Assembly: GCF_007747215.1 (NCBI RefSeq)
Contig: NZ_CP036273.1
Span: forward strand, 5,688,322-5,752,321
Length of the DNA stretch: 64,000 bases
Reading direction: 5' to 3'
Origin: Urbifossiella limnaea
GTDB taxonomy: Bacteria > Planctomycetota > Planctomycetia > Gemmatales > Gemmataceae
Shown: positions 54,575-62,330 of the stretch, piece after piece
How the letters are laid out: each line of letters opens with the position of its first letter
How positions within the stretch are numbered: position 1 is the stretch's first letter
Notes under the pieces: model-generated
The model's database searches: none
Seen by the model: only the letters and a program-made list of their open reading frames with translations
Told to the model about the DNA's origin: nothing
Translations under genes and position numbers: made by a program

Positions 54575-55765
54575 ATGACGCCGACCCGCCGCCAACTCCT
54601 CGCCGCCGGGGCCGCCGCGCTCGCGCCGGTGCCCGTCGCCGCGCTGCCGACCGCCGCCCCCGCCGACCTCGGCATCGACCCGCGCCGCCTCCAGCACGCC
54701 TACGACCGCCTCGACGAGTGGACCCGCGGCCCCACCGCCCCCGTCCCCGGCGGCGCGATCCTCGTCGGCCGGCACGGGAAGACGCTCGCCCCGCGCGTCT
54801 TCGGCCGACAAGGGCCAGAGCCCGACGCCGGACCGATCCGCGCCGACGGCCTGTTCCTGATGGCGTCGATCACCAAGCCCGTCGTCTACATGGCGGCGAT
54901 GATCCTGGTCGAGCGCGGCAAGCTGAACCTCACCGACCCGGTGACGCGTTACGTCCCCGAGTTCGCGGCGCACGGCAAGGGGGCGGTGCTGGTGTCGCAC
55001 CTGTTCACGCACACGTCCGGGCTGCCGGACATGCCGCCGGGGAACGCCGAGCTGCGGCGGAAGCACGCCGACCTGAAAGCCTTTTACGCTGCGGCCGCGA
55101 AGGAGACGGCACTCCTGTTCCCACCCGGCACGAACGTCAGCTACCAGAGCTGCGGCACCATCGTCGTCGCGGACATCGTCGAGCGGCTAAGCGGGATGCC
55201 GGTCGCGGAGTTCGTGAAGCGCGAAATCTTCGACCCGCTCGGGATGGCGAGCACGCGGCTCGGACTCGGCGGGCTCGACCGCGACCGCGTGGTGCGCGTT
55301 CAGCTTCAAGACTACATGGTGGGGAGCGACTTCCACTGGAACACCCCGTACTGGCAGAACCTGGGGGCGCCGTGGGGCGGCATGTTCAGCACGCCGGCCG
55401 ACTTCGCGGTGGTGCTGCACCTGTTGCTGAGCGGTGGTGCGGTCGGCGGCGTGCGCCTGCTGTCGCCGGCGTCGGTGCGGATGTTGACGACGAACCGCCT
55501 GGACGACTACCCCGACTTGCCGGAGCCGTTGCGGCGGACGCAGCCGTGGGGCCTCGGCTGGCGGCTGAACCACCCGGGCACGCCGGGGAGCTGGAGCGAT
55601 TTGCTGGGGCGCGACGTGTTCGGCCACACCGGCGCGACAGGCACGATGACGTGGGCCGACCCGCGGACCGGCGGGTTCGCGGTGCTGCTGACGAACGCGC
55701 TGCGCGAGAAGCAGCCGTGGCGGCTGGTGCATCTGTCGAACGCGGTGGCGGCGGCGTTCGTGTGA
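54575..55765 (+). CDS. Beta-lactamase-family serine hydrolase, Tat-exported
   Basis: A 396-residue class C-type serine hydrolase. A twin-arginine-like signal (TPTRRQLLAAGAAALAP) is followed by the nucleophile motif ASITKPV (S-x-x-K), a tyrosine site in NVSYQSCG and the C-terminal HTGATG (the KTG position). Planctomycetes often have such esterase/peptidase enzymes, and real lactam hydrolysis is not implied. ATG 54575. It ends six bases before a long palindrome. Confidence 0.85.
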   Translation: MTPTRRQLLAAGAAALAPVPVAALPTAAPADLGIDPRRLQHAYDRLDEWTRGPTAPVPGGAILVGRHGKTLAPRVFGRQGPEPDAGPIRADGLFLMASITKPVVYMAAMILVERGKLNLTDPVTRYVPEFAAHGKGAVLVSHLFTHTSGLPDMPPGNAELRRKHADLKAFYAAAAKETALLFPPGTNVSYQSCGTIVVADIVERLSGMPVAEFVKREIFDPLGMASTRLGLGGLDRDRVVRVQLQDYMVGSDFHWNTPYWQNLGAPWGGMFSTPADFAVVLHLLLSGGAVGGVRLLSPASVRMLTTNRLDDYPDLPEPLRRTQPWGLGWRLNHPGTPGSWSDLLGRDVFGHTGATGTMTWADPRTGGFAVLLTNALREKQPWRLVHLSNAVAAAFV

Positions 55766-55770
55766 ACTCA

Positions 55771-55873
55771 CTGGCGAACCGGCAGCGTCAGCCGCCGGGT
55801 GGAGATTGCAGACGACTGCCGTGGAAAGCGGTCTACTCCCGCCACCCGGCGGCTGACGCCGCCGGTTCGCCAG
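55771..55873. repeat. 103-base inverted repeat between convergent genes
   Basis: CTGGCGAACCGGCAGCGTCA... (55771-55802) and the reverse complement of 55842-55873 match over 32 bases with one mismatch around a 39-base centre. It fills the gap between two stop codons. The arms share the 'GGCG...CGTCAGCCG' style of the hpnC element but I cannot prove a common origin. Confidence 0.85.
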
Positions 55874-55880
55874 GACGCGG

Positions 55881-58800
55881 CTACTTCTTCTCGCCCGCGT
55901 CCGGGTAGCGCAGCTTCCGGTCCGGGTCCGCGAAGCGCGCGTACACCGCGCCGCCGCCCGCCCGCGCCGCGATCGTCACCGTGTGCTCGCCGGGCGCCAG
56001 CGTCACCTCGATCGCCACCTCGTCCGGCCGCACCCGCTCGCCGCTCCCCTTTCCGACGCCGGCGGCCTTGCCGTCGATGCGCACCTCGAAGTCGGAACTC
56101 GCGCCGACCAGCAACGTCAGCTTCAGGTTCTCGGGTGCTGTCACGCGGGCCTCCACGACGGCGGGCGCACCCTTCGTGTCCGGCAGTGGAATGCGGCCGT
56201 CCACGCCCACGCGCGCCGCGGTGCCGTTCACCGTCGCGCTCGTCAGGAACGGATTCGCCATCAGGTAGCGGACGAGGTCGCGGAAGTCCTGCGGGGTCAT
56301 GTTGTACCCCAGCCCCTCCGGCATCAGCGACCGCTCCACCGTCTGCAACGGGCCGTCCAGGTCCGCCTTGGCGATGGTCTTCAGCACGCCCTGTTCGAGC
56401 TTCAGCGTCACCGACTTCTCGTCCTCGGCGTGCAGCACGCCCTGGGACACGGTGCCGTCGAGTAGCCGGGCCGTGCGCAGGAAGTACGGGGCGCCGATGA
56501 CGCGGTTGGGGTCGATCACGTTCGTGAGGATGTACTCGATGTCGCGGGCGGCGCCCTCCAGCGGCGGCCCCACCTCGGCACCCTTGCCGTCGAACTTGTG
56601 GCACTTCGCGCAGTTGGCCTCGAACACCGCCCGGCCGCGGGCGAACGACGCCTGTTCGTCGACGAACGACGCGCGCGTCTTGTCGATGGTGGCGTTCAGC
56701 TCGACGGGCGTCGGCCGGGTGCGGCCCCACGCCTTCTCGATGAGGGCGTTCAGCTCGCGGTCGTTGAACGCCTGGATGCGGAGGATGGTGTTGTCGGTCA
56801 CGGCAGCGCGGTCCACCTTCCCGCCGGACATGCCCCCGAGCAGCGCCTTCGCCCCCTCCTTGCGGCTCGCCAGCGTCGTCACCACGTCGGCCCGCACCTC
56901 TCGCGGGTACCCCTTCCAGCCGGCGAGCAGGTCGTCGGGGAGCTTGGGGTTGTCGAAGCCGGCGAGCGCCCGCGCGGCCTCGGCGCGGAGCGGCACGGGT
57001 TCGGCGCCCTTCACCAGCTCCAGCAGCAGCGGCGCGGCCTCGGGCGGCCGCAGCGTACCGAGCTGGCGGACGGCCTCGGCGCGGGTGGCAACGTCCTTCG
57101 CGGCGTCCTTGGCGGTGTCGAGCGCGCGGCGGATCGCGGCAGGGTCGCGAAAGCTGACGGCCAGCTTGTTCACCAGCGGGACGTGCCTCGGGTTGTTGTC
57201 GAGAGCGATTTCGGCGAGCAGCCTGGCCCACGACGGCGGGGGGACCGCAGTTCGGCCGGCGAGCCCGACGGCGAGCCCGTCGAGCGCCTTCTCGCGGCTG
57301 TTCACGTCGCGCAGCGACGCGACGAAGCGGACGCAGCGATCCAGGTCGTCGGGATGCCCGGTGGCGACGAGGCGGCGCATGACGCGCGGGACGATCTGGT
57401 CGCGCACGAGGATGTTGGTCGGCGCCTGCTCGGCGAGCCACGCCAACTCGGCGTCGGCCGGCGACGCGGCCCCCTCGCGCTTGCCAATGGTCTTCTCGTA
57501 GGCGAGCCACAGTAGGTGCGGAATCTGCGGGTCGTTCGCGTCCTCGGCTCGCTTCATCAGGTTGCGAATGATCGCAAGCCCGTCCTCCTTGTTGGCGTCC
57601 ATCCGCCGGGCCGCGAACGACGCCCACTCCCGCCGAACGACCGGATTCGCCTCCTGGCCGGCGCGGTCGGCGAAGCGAACCGCCCCCGTCCCGTCGTGGA
57701 GCCGGATCGACCAGCTACGGACAACAGGGTTCGGGTGGTTGAAATGGTCTGGTGCGTTACGTGTCGCGTCGGAGAGCCACGCGGCCCTGACAGCAGCCCC
57801 GTCTCCCGGCAGTACCCTCATCCGCAAGGTGTCCTGGGCAGCCGTCACCTCCTTCGCGTCGGGCCTTTCTTGGAGCAGCCGAAGTGCGGTTCGATACTCC
57901 CAAGGGTTCGTACTTGCGAGCACCGACTTCGCGAGTTCCGCGCTCGACTTGCTCCCCAGATCGTCGGCCTTCTTCGTCTGCGTCCCCCTGAGCTGGATGC
58001 GGTAGACACGGCCGCGCTCGTAGTCCCAGTCCTCGGCCTTCGCCTGGTGACACGGGTTCTGGTCGTGCCAGTCGATCACATAGATGTCGCCGTTCGGACC
58101 CCACCGCATGTTAATCGGCCGGAAGTTCTTGTCGCCGCTCACCAGGAAGTCGTCGCCCTCCGACGCCACGAAGCTGCTGCCGTTCGCCTTCAACACGTTC
58201 TGCTTGAAACTGCACCCGTGGATGCTGCCGAACACGACGCTGTTGCGGTACTTTTCCGGCATGTGCGGCACGTCCAGCGAGATGAGGCCGGCGTGCGCCC
58301 AGCCGCTCTTCTTGTGGAACGTGTGGTCCGAGATCTCATTGATCTGGCCGAAGGCGTGCGGGTTGAAGCTCGCCCCCGCCTGCCGCTTGTACGTGCCGCC
58401 CGGCACCATGTGGTACAGGTGCGGGATCACGCAGCACGCCAGGATAAACTGCCCGTCGGTGTTGCGCCAGTCCATGCCCCACGGGTTTGACGTGCCCTCG
58501 CTGAAGATTTCGAACGTCTTGCGCGTCGGGTGGTAACGCCAGACGGCGGCGTTCATCCGCACCTCGGGGCCGTCGGCGGCCTTCACGTTGCTCTGGGTGA
58601 AGACGCCGTGCAGGCCGTACAGCCAGCCGTCCGGCCCCCACTGGAAGGTGTTCAGCGTCTCGTGCGTGTCCTGGCTGCCGAAGCCGCTCAGCAGCACGTC
58701 GAACTTGCCGGGCTTGTCGTTCTTGTTCTCGATGAACCACAGGTACGGCGGTGCCCCGACGAACACGCCGCCGTGGCCGACCTCGATGCCGCTCGCCATG

Positions 58801-59210
58801 TCGAACGCGCCGAGCCCGGCCTTCTTCCGCTCGTCGGTCACGGGGAAGTCCTTGCCTTCGCAGAAGACGGTGCGCTTGTCGGCGCGGCCGTCGCCGTCGG
58901 TGTCTTCGAGGATGACGATGCGGTCGCGCGGGGTGCGCTTGCCGGCCTTCGACGGGTACTCGAAGCACTCGACGCACCAGACGCGGCCCTTCTCGTCGAT
59001 GGTGAAGGCGATGGGGTTGGCGAGTTGCGGCTCGCCGGCGAACAGCTTGGCCTCGAACTCGGGGAGCACCTTCATCCGCGCGGCCGTCTCGTCGGGCGAG
59101 AGGTACGGCTGGCCGGACGCCTTGCGGTTGTCGAACCCGAACTCCTTCTGGGCGGAGGCGGGCGCGGCCGCGGTGAGGAGCACGACGACGGCGGGGAGGA
59201 ACCGGCGCAT
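55881..59210 (-). CDS. PVC-type haem-binding membrane-bound dehydrogenase-like protein
   Basis: An 1109-residue exported protein with a signal peptide (FLPAVVVLLTAAAPASA). The N-terminal half is a beta-propeller of the PVC dehydrogenase type (EAKLFAGEPQLANPIAFTIDEKGRVWCVECFEYP, DTDGDGRADKRTVF, WGPDGWLYGLHGVFTQS). Next comes an Armadillo/HEAT-like region (EAVRQLGTLRPPEAAPLLLELV), then a c-type haem motif NCAKCHKFDGKG (about residue 866) and a C-terminal beta domain. It probably oxidises sugars or alcohols outside the cytoplasm, passing electrons to the haem. Planctomycete genomes hold many paralogues. Confidence 0.87.
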   Translation of the reverse strand: MRRFLPAVVVLLTAAAPASAQKEFGFDNRKASGQPYLSPDETAARMKVLPEFEAKLFAGEPQLANPIAFTIDEKGRVWCVECFEYPSKAGKRTPRDRIVILEDTDGDGRADKRTVFCEGKDFPVTDERKKAGLGAFDMASGIEVGHGGVFVGAPPYLWFIENKNDKPGKFDVLLSGFGSQDTHETLNTFQWGPDGWLYGLHGVFTQSNVKAADGPEVRMNAAVWRYHPTRKTFEIFSEGTSNPWGMDWRNTDGQFILACCVIPHLYHMVPGGTYKRQAGASFNPHAFGQINEISDHTFHKKSGWAHAGLISLDVPHMPEKYRNSVVFGSIHGCSFKQNVLKANGSSFVASEGDDFLVSGDKNFRPINMRWGPNGDIYVIDWHDQNPCHQAKAEDWDYERGRVYRIQLRGTQTKKADDLGSKSSAELAKSVLASTNPWEYRTALRLLQERPDAKEVTAAQDTLRMRVLPGDGAAVRAAWLSDATRNAPDHFNHPNPVVRSWSIRLHDGTGAVRFADRAGQEANPVVRREWASFAARRMDANKEDGLAIIRNLMKRAEDANDPQIPHLLWLAYEKTIGKREGAASPADAELAWLAEQAPTNILVRDQIVPRVMRRLVATGHPDDLDRCVRFVASLRDVNSREKALDGLAVGLAGRTAVPPPSWARLLAEIALDNNPRHVPLVNKLAVSFRDPAAIRRALDTAKDAAKDVATRAEAVRQLGTLRPPEAAPLLLELVKGAEPVPLRAEAARALAGFDNPKLPDDLLAGWKGYPREVRADVVTTLASRKEGAKALLGGMSGGKVDRAAVTDNTILRIQAFNDRELNALIEKAWGRTRPTPVELNATIDKTRASFVDEQASFARGRAVFEANCAKCHKFDGKGAEVGPPLEGAARDIEYILTNVIDPNRVIGAPYFLRTARLLDGTVSQGVLHAEDEKSVTLKLEQGVLKTIAKADLDGPLQTVERSLMPEGLGYNMTPQDFRDLVRYLMANPFLTSATVNGTAARVGVDGRIPLPDTKGAPAVVEARVTAPENLKLTLLVGASSDFEVRIDGKAAGVGKGSGERVRPDEVAIEVTLAPGEHTVTIAARAGGGAVYARFADPDRKLRYPDAGEKK

Positions 59211-59242
59211 GGAAAGGTGCCTCGTGGGTGGTTCAGAAAGAC

Positions 59243-59334
59243 AGTTTAGACAGGATAACAGGATGAAGCAGGATGCCGAGCAAAGCAATGTTTTGGATCG
59301 GCATCCTGCTTCATCCTGTTATCCTGTCTAAACT
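59243..59334. repeat. 92-base inverted repeat with perfect 37-base arms
   Basis: AGTTTAGACAGGATAACAGG... (59243-59279) and its exact reverse complement (59298-59334) flank an 18-base loop. It is AT-richer than the region and sits in the divergent gap between the PVC haem gene and the amidase gene, ending 23 bases before the amidase ATG. Confidence 0.93.
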
Positions 59335-59357
59335 CTTTCCTGATTCGGAGCGCCGCG

Positions 59358-60227
59358 ATGGCCGACACCTGGACCGTGGCCGGCGTGCAGATGGACTGCC
59401 GCCTGGCCGACCCCGCCGAGAACGTCGCCGCCATCGTCGCGCGCCTGAACAGAGCCGCCGACCGCAGCGCCCGGCTCGTCGTGTTCCCCGAGTGCGTCGT
59501 CACCGGCTACGGCTTCGACTCGCGCGACGCCGTGCGGGCCGCGGCGCAAACCATCCCCGGCCCCGCGACGGATGAGGTTGCGAAGGCGTGCGCCCGCCGC
59601 GGCGTCTGGGCGGTGTTCGGCCTGATCGAGCACGACCACGCCACCGGCAAGCTGTTCAACGCCTGCGCCCTGGTCGGCCCCGACGGGCTTGTCGCGAGCT
59701 ACCGCAAGCTCCACCTGCCGTGCCTCGGCGCCGACCGGTTCACCGACCCCGGCGACCGGCCGTTCGCCGTTCACGACCTCGGCGGCCTCAAGCTCGGCAT
59801 GAACATCTGCTTCGACGGCAGCTTCCCCGAGTCGGCGCGCGTCCTGACGCTGCTCGGCGCCGACCTGATCGTGCTGCCGACGAACTGGGCCACGAACGCC
59901 CGCATGATGGCGGAGTTGGTGTCGCCGGCGCGCGGCTGGGAGAACCACGTCTACTACCTGGCGGTGAACCGCGTCGGCGACGAGGCGGGGTTCACGTACC
60001 TCGGCTACAGCTCGGCGGCGGACTACTTCGGAAACGTGCTGCACCGCTCGCCGGTGGGGGCGGAGGACGTGTTCACGATCGAGGTGGACCCGGCCGCGGC
60101 GCGGCAGAAGCGGCAGGTCCACTGCCACGGCGTGTACGAGATCGACCGGGTGAACTGGCGGCGGCCGGAGATGTACGGGCCGCTCGTGGAAGGGACGACG
60201 TTCACCGGGCACATGAATCGCGAATAA
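59358..60227 (+). CDS. Carbon-nitrogen hydrolase (nitrilase superfamily)
   Basis: A 289-residue amidase of the nitrilase superfamily with the full Glu-Lys-Cys triad: Glu45 in VFPECVVTG, Lys117 in YRKLHLP and Cys151 in GMNICFDGSFPE. It hydrolyses an amide or nitrile C-N bond, substrate unknown. ATG 59358. It is followed by a palindrome and a convergent gene. Confidence 0.9.
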   Translation: MADTWTVAGVQMDCRLADPAENVAAIVARLNRAADRSARLVVFPECVVTGYGFDSRDAVRAAAQTIPGPATDEVAKACARRGVWAVFGLIEHDHATGKLFNACALVGPDGLVASYRKLHLPCLGADRFTDPGDRPFAVHDLGGLKLGMNICFDGSFPESARVLTLLGADLIVLPTNWATNARMMAELVSPARGWENHVYYLAVNRVGDEAGFTYLGYSSAADYFGNVLHRSPVGAEDVFTIEVDPAAARQKRQVHCHGVYEIDRVNWRRPEMYGPLVEGTTFTGHMNRE

Positions 60228-60229
60228 CG

Positions 60230-60275
60230 GAGCCGGTTGCGGCTCGCGCCGCGCAGCGCGACGCCGCAACCGGCA
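60230..60275. repeat. Imperfect inverted repeat between convergent genes
   Basis: GCCGGTTGCGGCTCGCGC pairs with GCGCGACGCCGCAACCGGC with one extra base, just after the amidase stop. A probable bidirectional terminator. Confidence 0.6.
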
Positions 60276-60281
60276 ACCGAG

Positions 60282-60920
60282 CTACACGTGCTTCCGCCGC
60301 GCCAGCCGCAACCCCGCGAACGCCATCGCCAGCGCCGCCGCCAGCCCGGCGACCACGCTGCCGCCGCGCGGCGAGTCGCCGACGGCGGTCTCGTCGTCCG
60401 ACGGCGACTCGCCGCGCGGCGGGGGCGCGTTCCCGGACTCGTTCTTCTTCAGCGCCTTCAGCACGATGCCGGCCTTGGCGTCGATTTTCTCCACGGCCAG
60501 CGTCTCGGTGATGACCGTGCGGGTGTCCTTGGCGTCGATCGTGGTCGAGCTCGGGAAGGCGTGCTTAGCAGTGGCCTGGCCGGGGACCGTGCCCTTTCGG
60601 AGAGCGGCGCCGAATTCCTTCATGCCGGCGAACTTCTCACCCGCGCCCTTCGGCACGGCAGCGAACGTCACCTGGCCGTACGGCCCCTTGCGGCGTGCGC
60701 CGTCGATCTTCACCGGCGTGTCGGGCCCGAACGGCACCAGCTTCGCGTCACCCATGAAGCCGGTCACGAGGTAGAACTCGTGCTCGGGGTACGTCTTGTC
60801 GGTGGTGACGACGTGGTCGACGGTGACGAACTTCTTGCCGGCCGGCGGCGGCACGGCCAGGTCGGCACGGGCGGCGCACACGGCGACGAGGGCCACGAGA
60901 AAGGCGGCGGCGTGCTTCAC
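60282..60920 (-). CDS. Exported hypothetical protein with C-terminal membrane anchor
   Basis: A 212-residue protein from GTG 60920, with a signal peptide (HAAAFLVALVAVCAARA), a beta-rich middle (VTVDHVVTTDKTYPEHEFYLV; VKIDGARRKGPYGQVTF), a low-complexity Pro/Ser/Asp linker and a C-terminal hydrophobic helix (VVAGLAAALAMAFAGLRLA) with RRKHV, an LPXTG-free sorting-like tail. Function unknown. It lies 56 bases downstream of nuoD. Confidence 0.6.
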   Translation of the reverse strand: MKHAAAFLVALVAVCAARADLAVPPPAGKKFVTVDHVVTTDKTYPEHEFYLVTGFMGDAKLVPFGPDTPVKIDGARRKGPYGQVTFAAVPKGAGEKFAGMKEFGAALRKGTVPGQATAKHAFPSSTTIDAKDTRTVITETLAVEKIDAKAGIVLKALKKNESGNAPPPRGESPSDDETAVGDSPRGGSVVAGLAAALAMAFAGLRLARRKHV

Positions 60921-60976
60921 GGTTCGGCTCCGCGGGGGAATGGGCTCACCAGAATACTGGCCGGGAGAGGCCCGCG

Positions 60977-62263
60977 TCAGCGGTCGATCTCGCCCATGAC
61001 CACGTCGACACTGCCGATGATAGCCGGGATGTCGGCGACGAGGCAGCCCCGGCACAGCTCGCCCGTGACACTCAGGTTACAGAAGCTGCTCGACCGCGCC
61101 CGCACCCGCAGCGGCACGTTCTCCTTCGCCGGCCGGCCGGCCACGCCGAACCCCATCTGCCCGCGCGGGCACTCCGTCTCCACGTACACCTCGCCCGAGG
61201 GGAGGTGCTTCGGCGGCTCCACCCGGTGGCTGTACTTCGTCCGCTGCAACTCCGCCAGCTTAGCGTCGTCCGCCTTCGCCTCCTCGGGCGTGAGCGTGGC
61301 CCGGCGGGCGGCGAACTCGGCCTTCACCTTCTCGGCCTCGGCGTGGAGGGCGTCGTACCTGTCGAGCGCCTGGCGGGTGATCTTCACCGCCTCGGCCACC
61401 TCGCGCATCCGCACGTAGAAGCGGTGCCAGCAGTCGCCCACGACCGCGCCGGGCGGCGCCTCCTTGAACGGCGGCACGATCACGTCGAAGGTGTAGCCCT
61501 CGTAACCGCTGTAGGGTTCGGTCTTGCGCAGGTCCCAGTCGGGGTCGCCCTTCGCGCGGTCGAGCGACGCCCGCAGCATCGGGCCGGTGCAGCCGTAGGT
61601 CAGCGCCATCTCTTTCGACAGCACGCCGATGCCCGCGGTGCGCTTGACGAAGATGTGGTTGTCGGTCAGCAGCGCGTGGTACTCGGGGATGCGCGGCTCG
61701 AAGTAGTCGAGGAAGCGGCGGCAGCGGTCGGTCCAGCCGGCCGGCAGGTCGTCGTGGGCGCCGCCGACGGTCAGGTAGCTGTACGTCAGCCGGGCGCCGC
61801 ACACGTCCTCGAACAGGTCGAGGATGTGCTCGCGCTCGCGGAAGGCGTACAGGAACGGGCTGAAGCTGCCGAGGTCGAGGCCGTACGCGCCCATGCCGAC
61901 GAGGTGCGACGCGACGCGGTTCAGCTCGCCGATCAGCACGCGGATGACTTGCGCCTTCTCGGGTATCTTCAGGCCGGCGAGCTTCTCGACGGCGAGGCTG
62001 AACCCCAGGTTCATGTTCATCGCGGCGAGGTAGTCCATCCGGTCCGTGTACGGGATGAACTGGATCGGCGTGACGTTCTCGCCGATCTTCTCGGCGCAGC
62101 GGTGGAGGTAGCCGAGGTGCGGGGTGACTTCGGAGACGATCTCGCCGTCGGTCCGCAGGACGAGCCGCAGCACGCCGTGCGTGCTGGGGTGCTGCGGCCC
62201 CATGTTGACGAGCATCTCGTCGGTGCGGACGTCGAACTCGACGACGGTTTGGTCGGTGGGCAT
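60977..62263 (-). CDS. nuoD: NADH-quinone oxidoreductase subunit D (49-kDa subunit)
   Basis: A 428-residue NuoD: LVNMGPQHPSTHGVLRLVL, LGYLHRCAEKIGENV, MDYLAAMNMNLGFSLAVEKL and the quinone-site region ending RGCLVADIPAIIGSVDVVMGEIDR. The subunit binds quinone and is a homologue of the hydrogenase large subunit. About 50 residues (about 285-335, EAEKVKAEFAARRATLTPEEAK) form an extra charged coiled-coil-like insertion. No other nuo genes flank it, unlike the usual operon. ATG 62263. Confidence 0.95.
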   Translation of the reverse strand: MPTDQTVVEFDVRTDEMLVNMGPQHPSTHGVLRLVLRTDGEIVSEVTPHLGYLHRCAEKIGENVTPIQFIPYTDRMDYLAAMNMNLGFSLAVEKLAGLKIPEKAQVIRVLIGELNRVASHLVGMGAYGLDLGSFSPFLYAFREREHILDLFEDVCGARLTYSYLTVGGAHDDLPAGWTDRCRRFLDYFEPRIPEYHALLTDNHIFVKRTAGIGVLSKEMALTYGCTGPMLRASLDRAKGDPDWDLRKTEPYSGYEGYTFDVIVPPFKEAPPGAVVGDCWHRFYVRMREVAEAVKITRQALDRYDALHAEAEKVKAEFAARRATLTPEEAKADDAKLAELQRTKYSHRVEPPKHLPSGEVYVETECPRGQMGFGVAGRPAKENVPLRVRARSSSFCNLSVTGELCRGCLVADIPAIIGSVDVVMGEIDR

Positions 62264-62305
62264 GGTGGGGGTAGCCTACCGAACCGCCGTGCGAAGTGCA
62301 AAGGG

Positions 62306-62325
62306 CTCCGCCGCGAGCGGCGGAG
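62306..62325. promoter_or_regulatory. Short GC-rich hairpin downstream of the sigma-54 activator
   Basis: CTCCGCCGC and its reverse complement separated by two bases, between the sigma-54 activator stop and nuoD. It can end transcription of the activator. Confidence 0.4.
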
Positions 62326-62330
62326 GGGAA

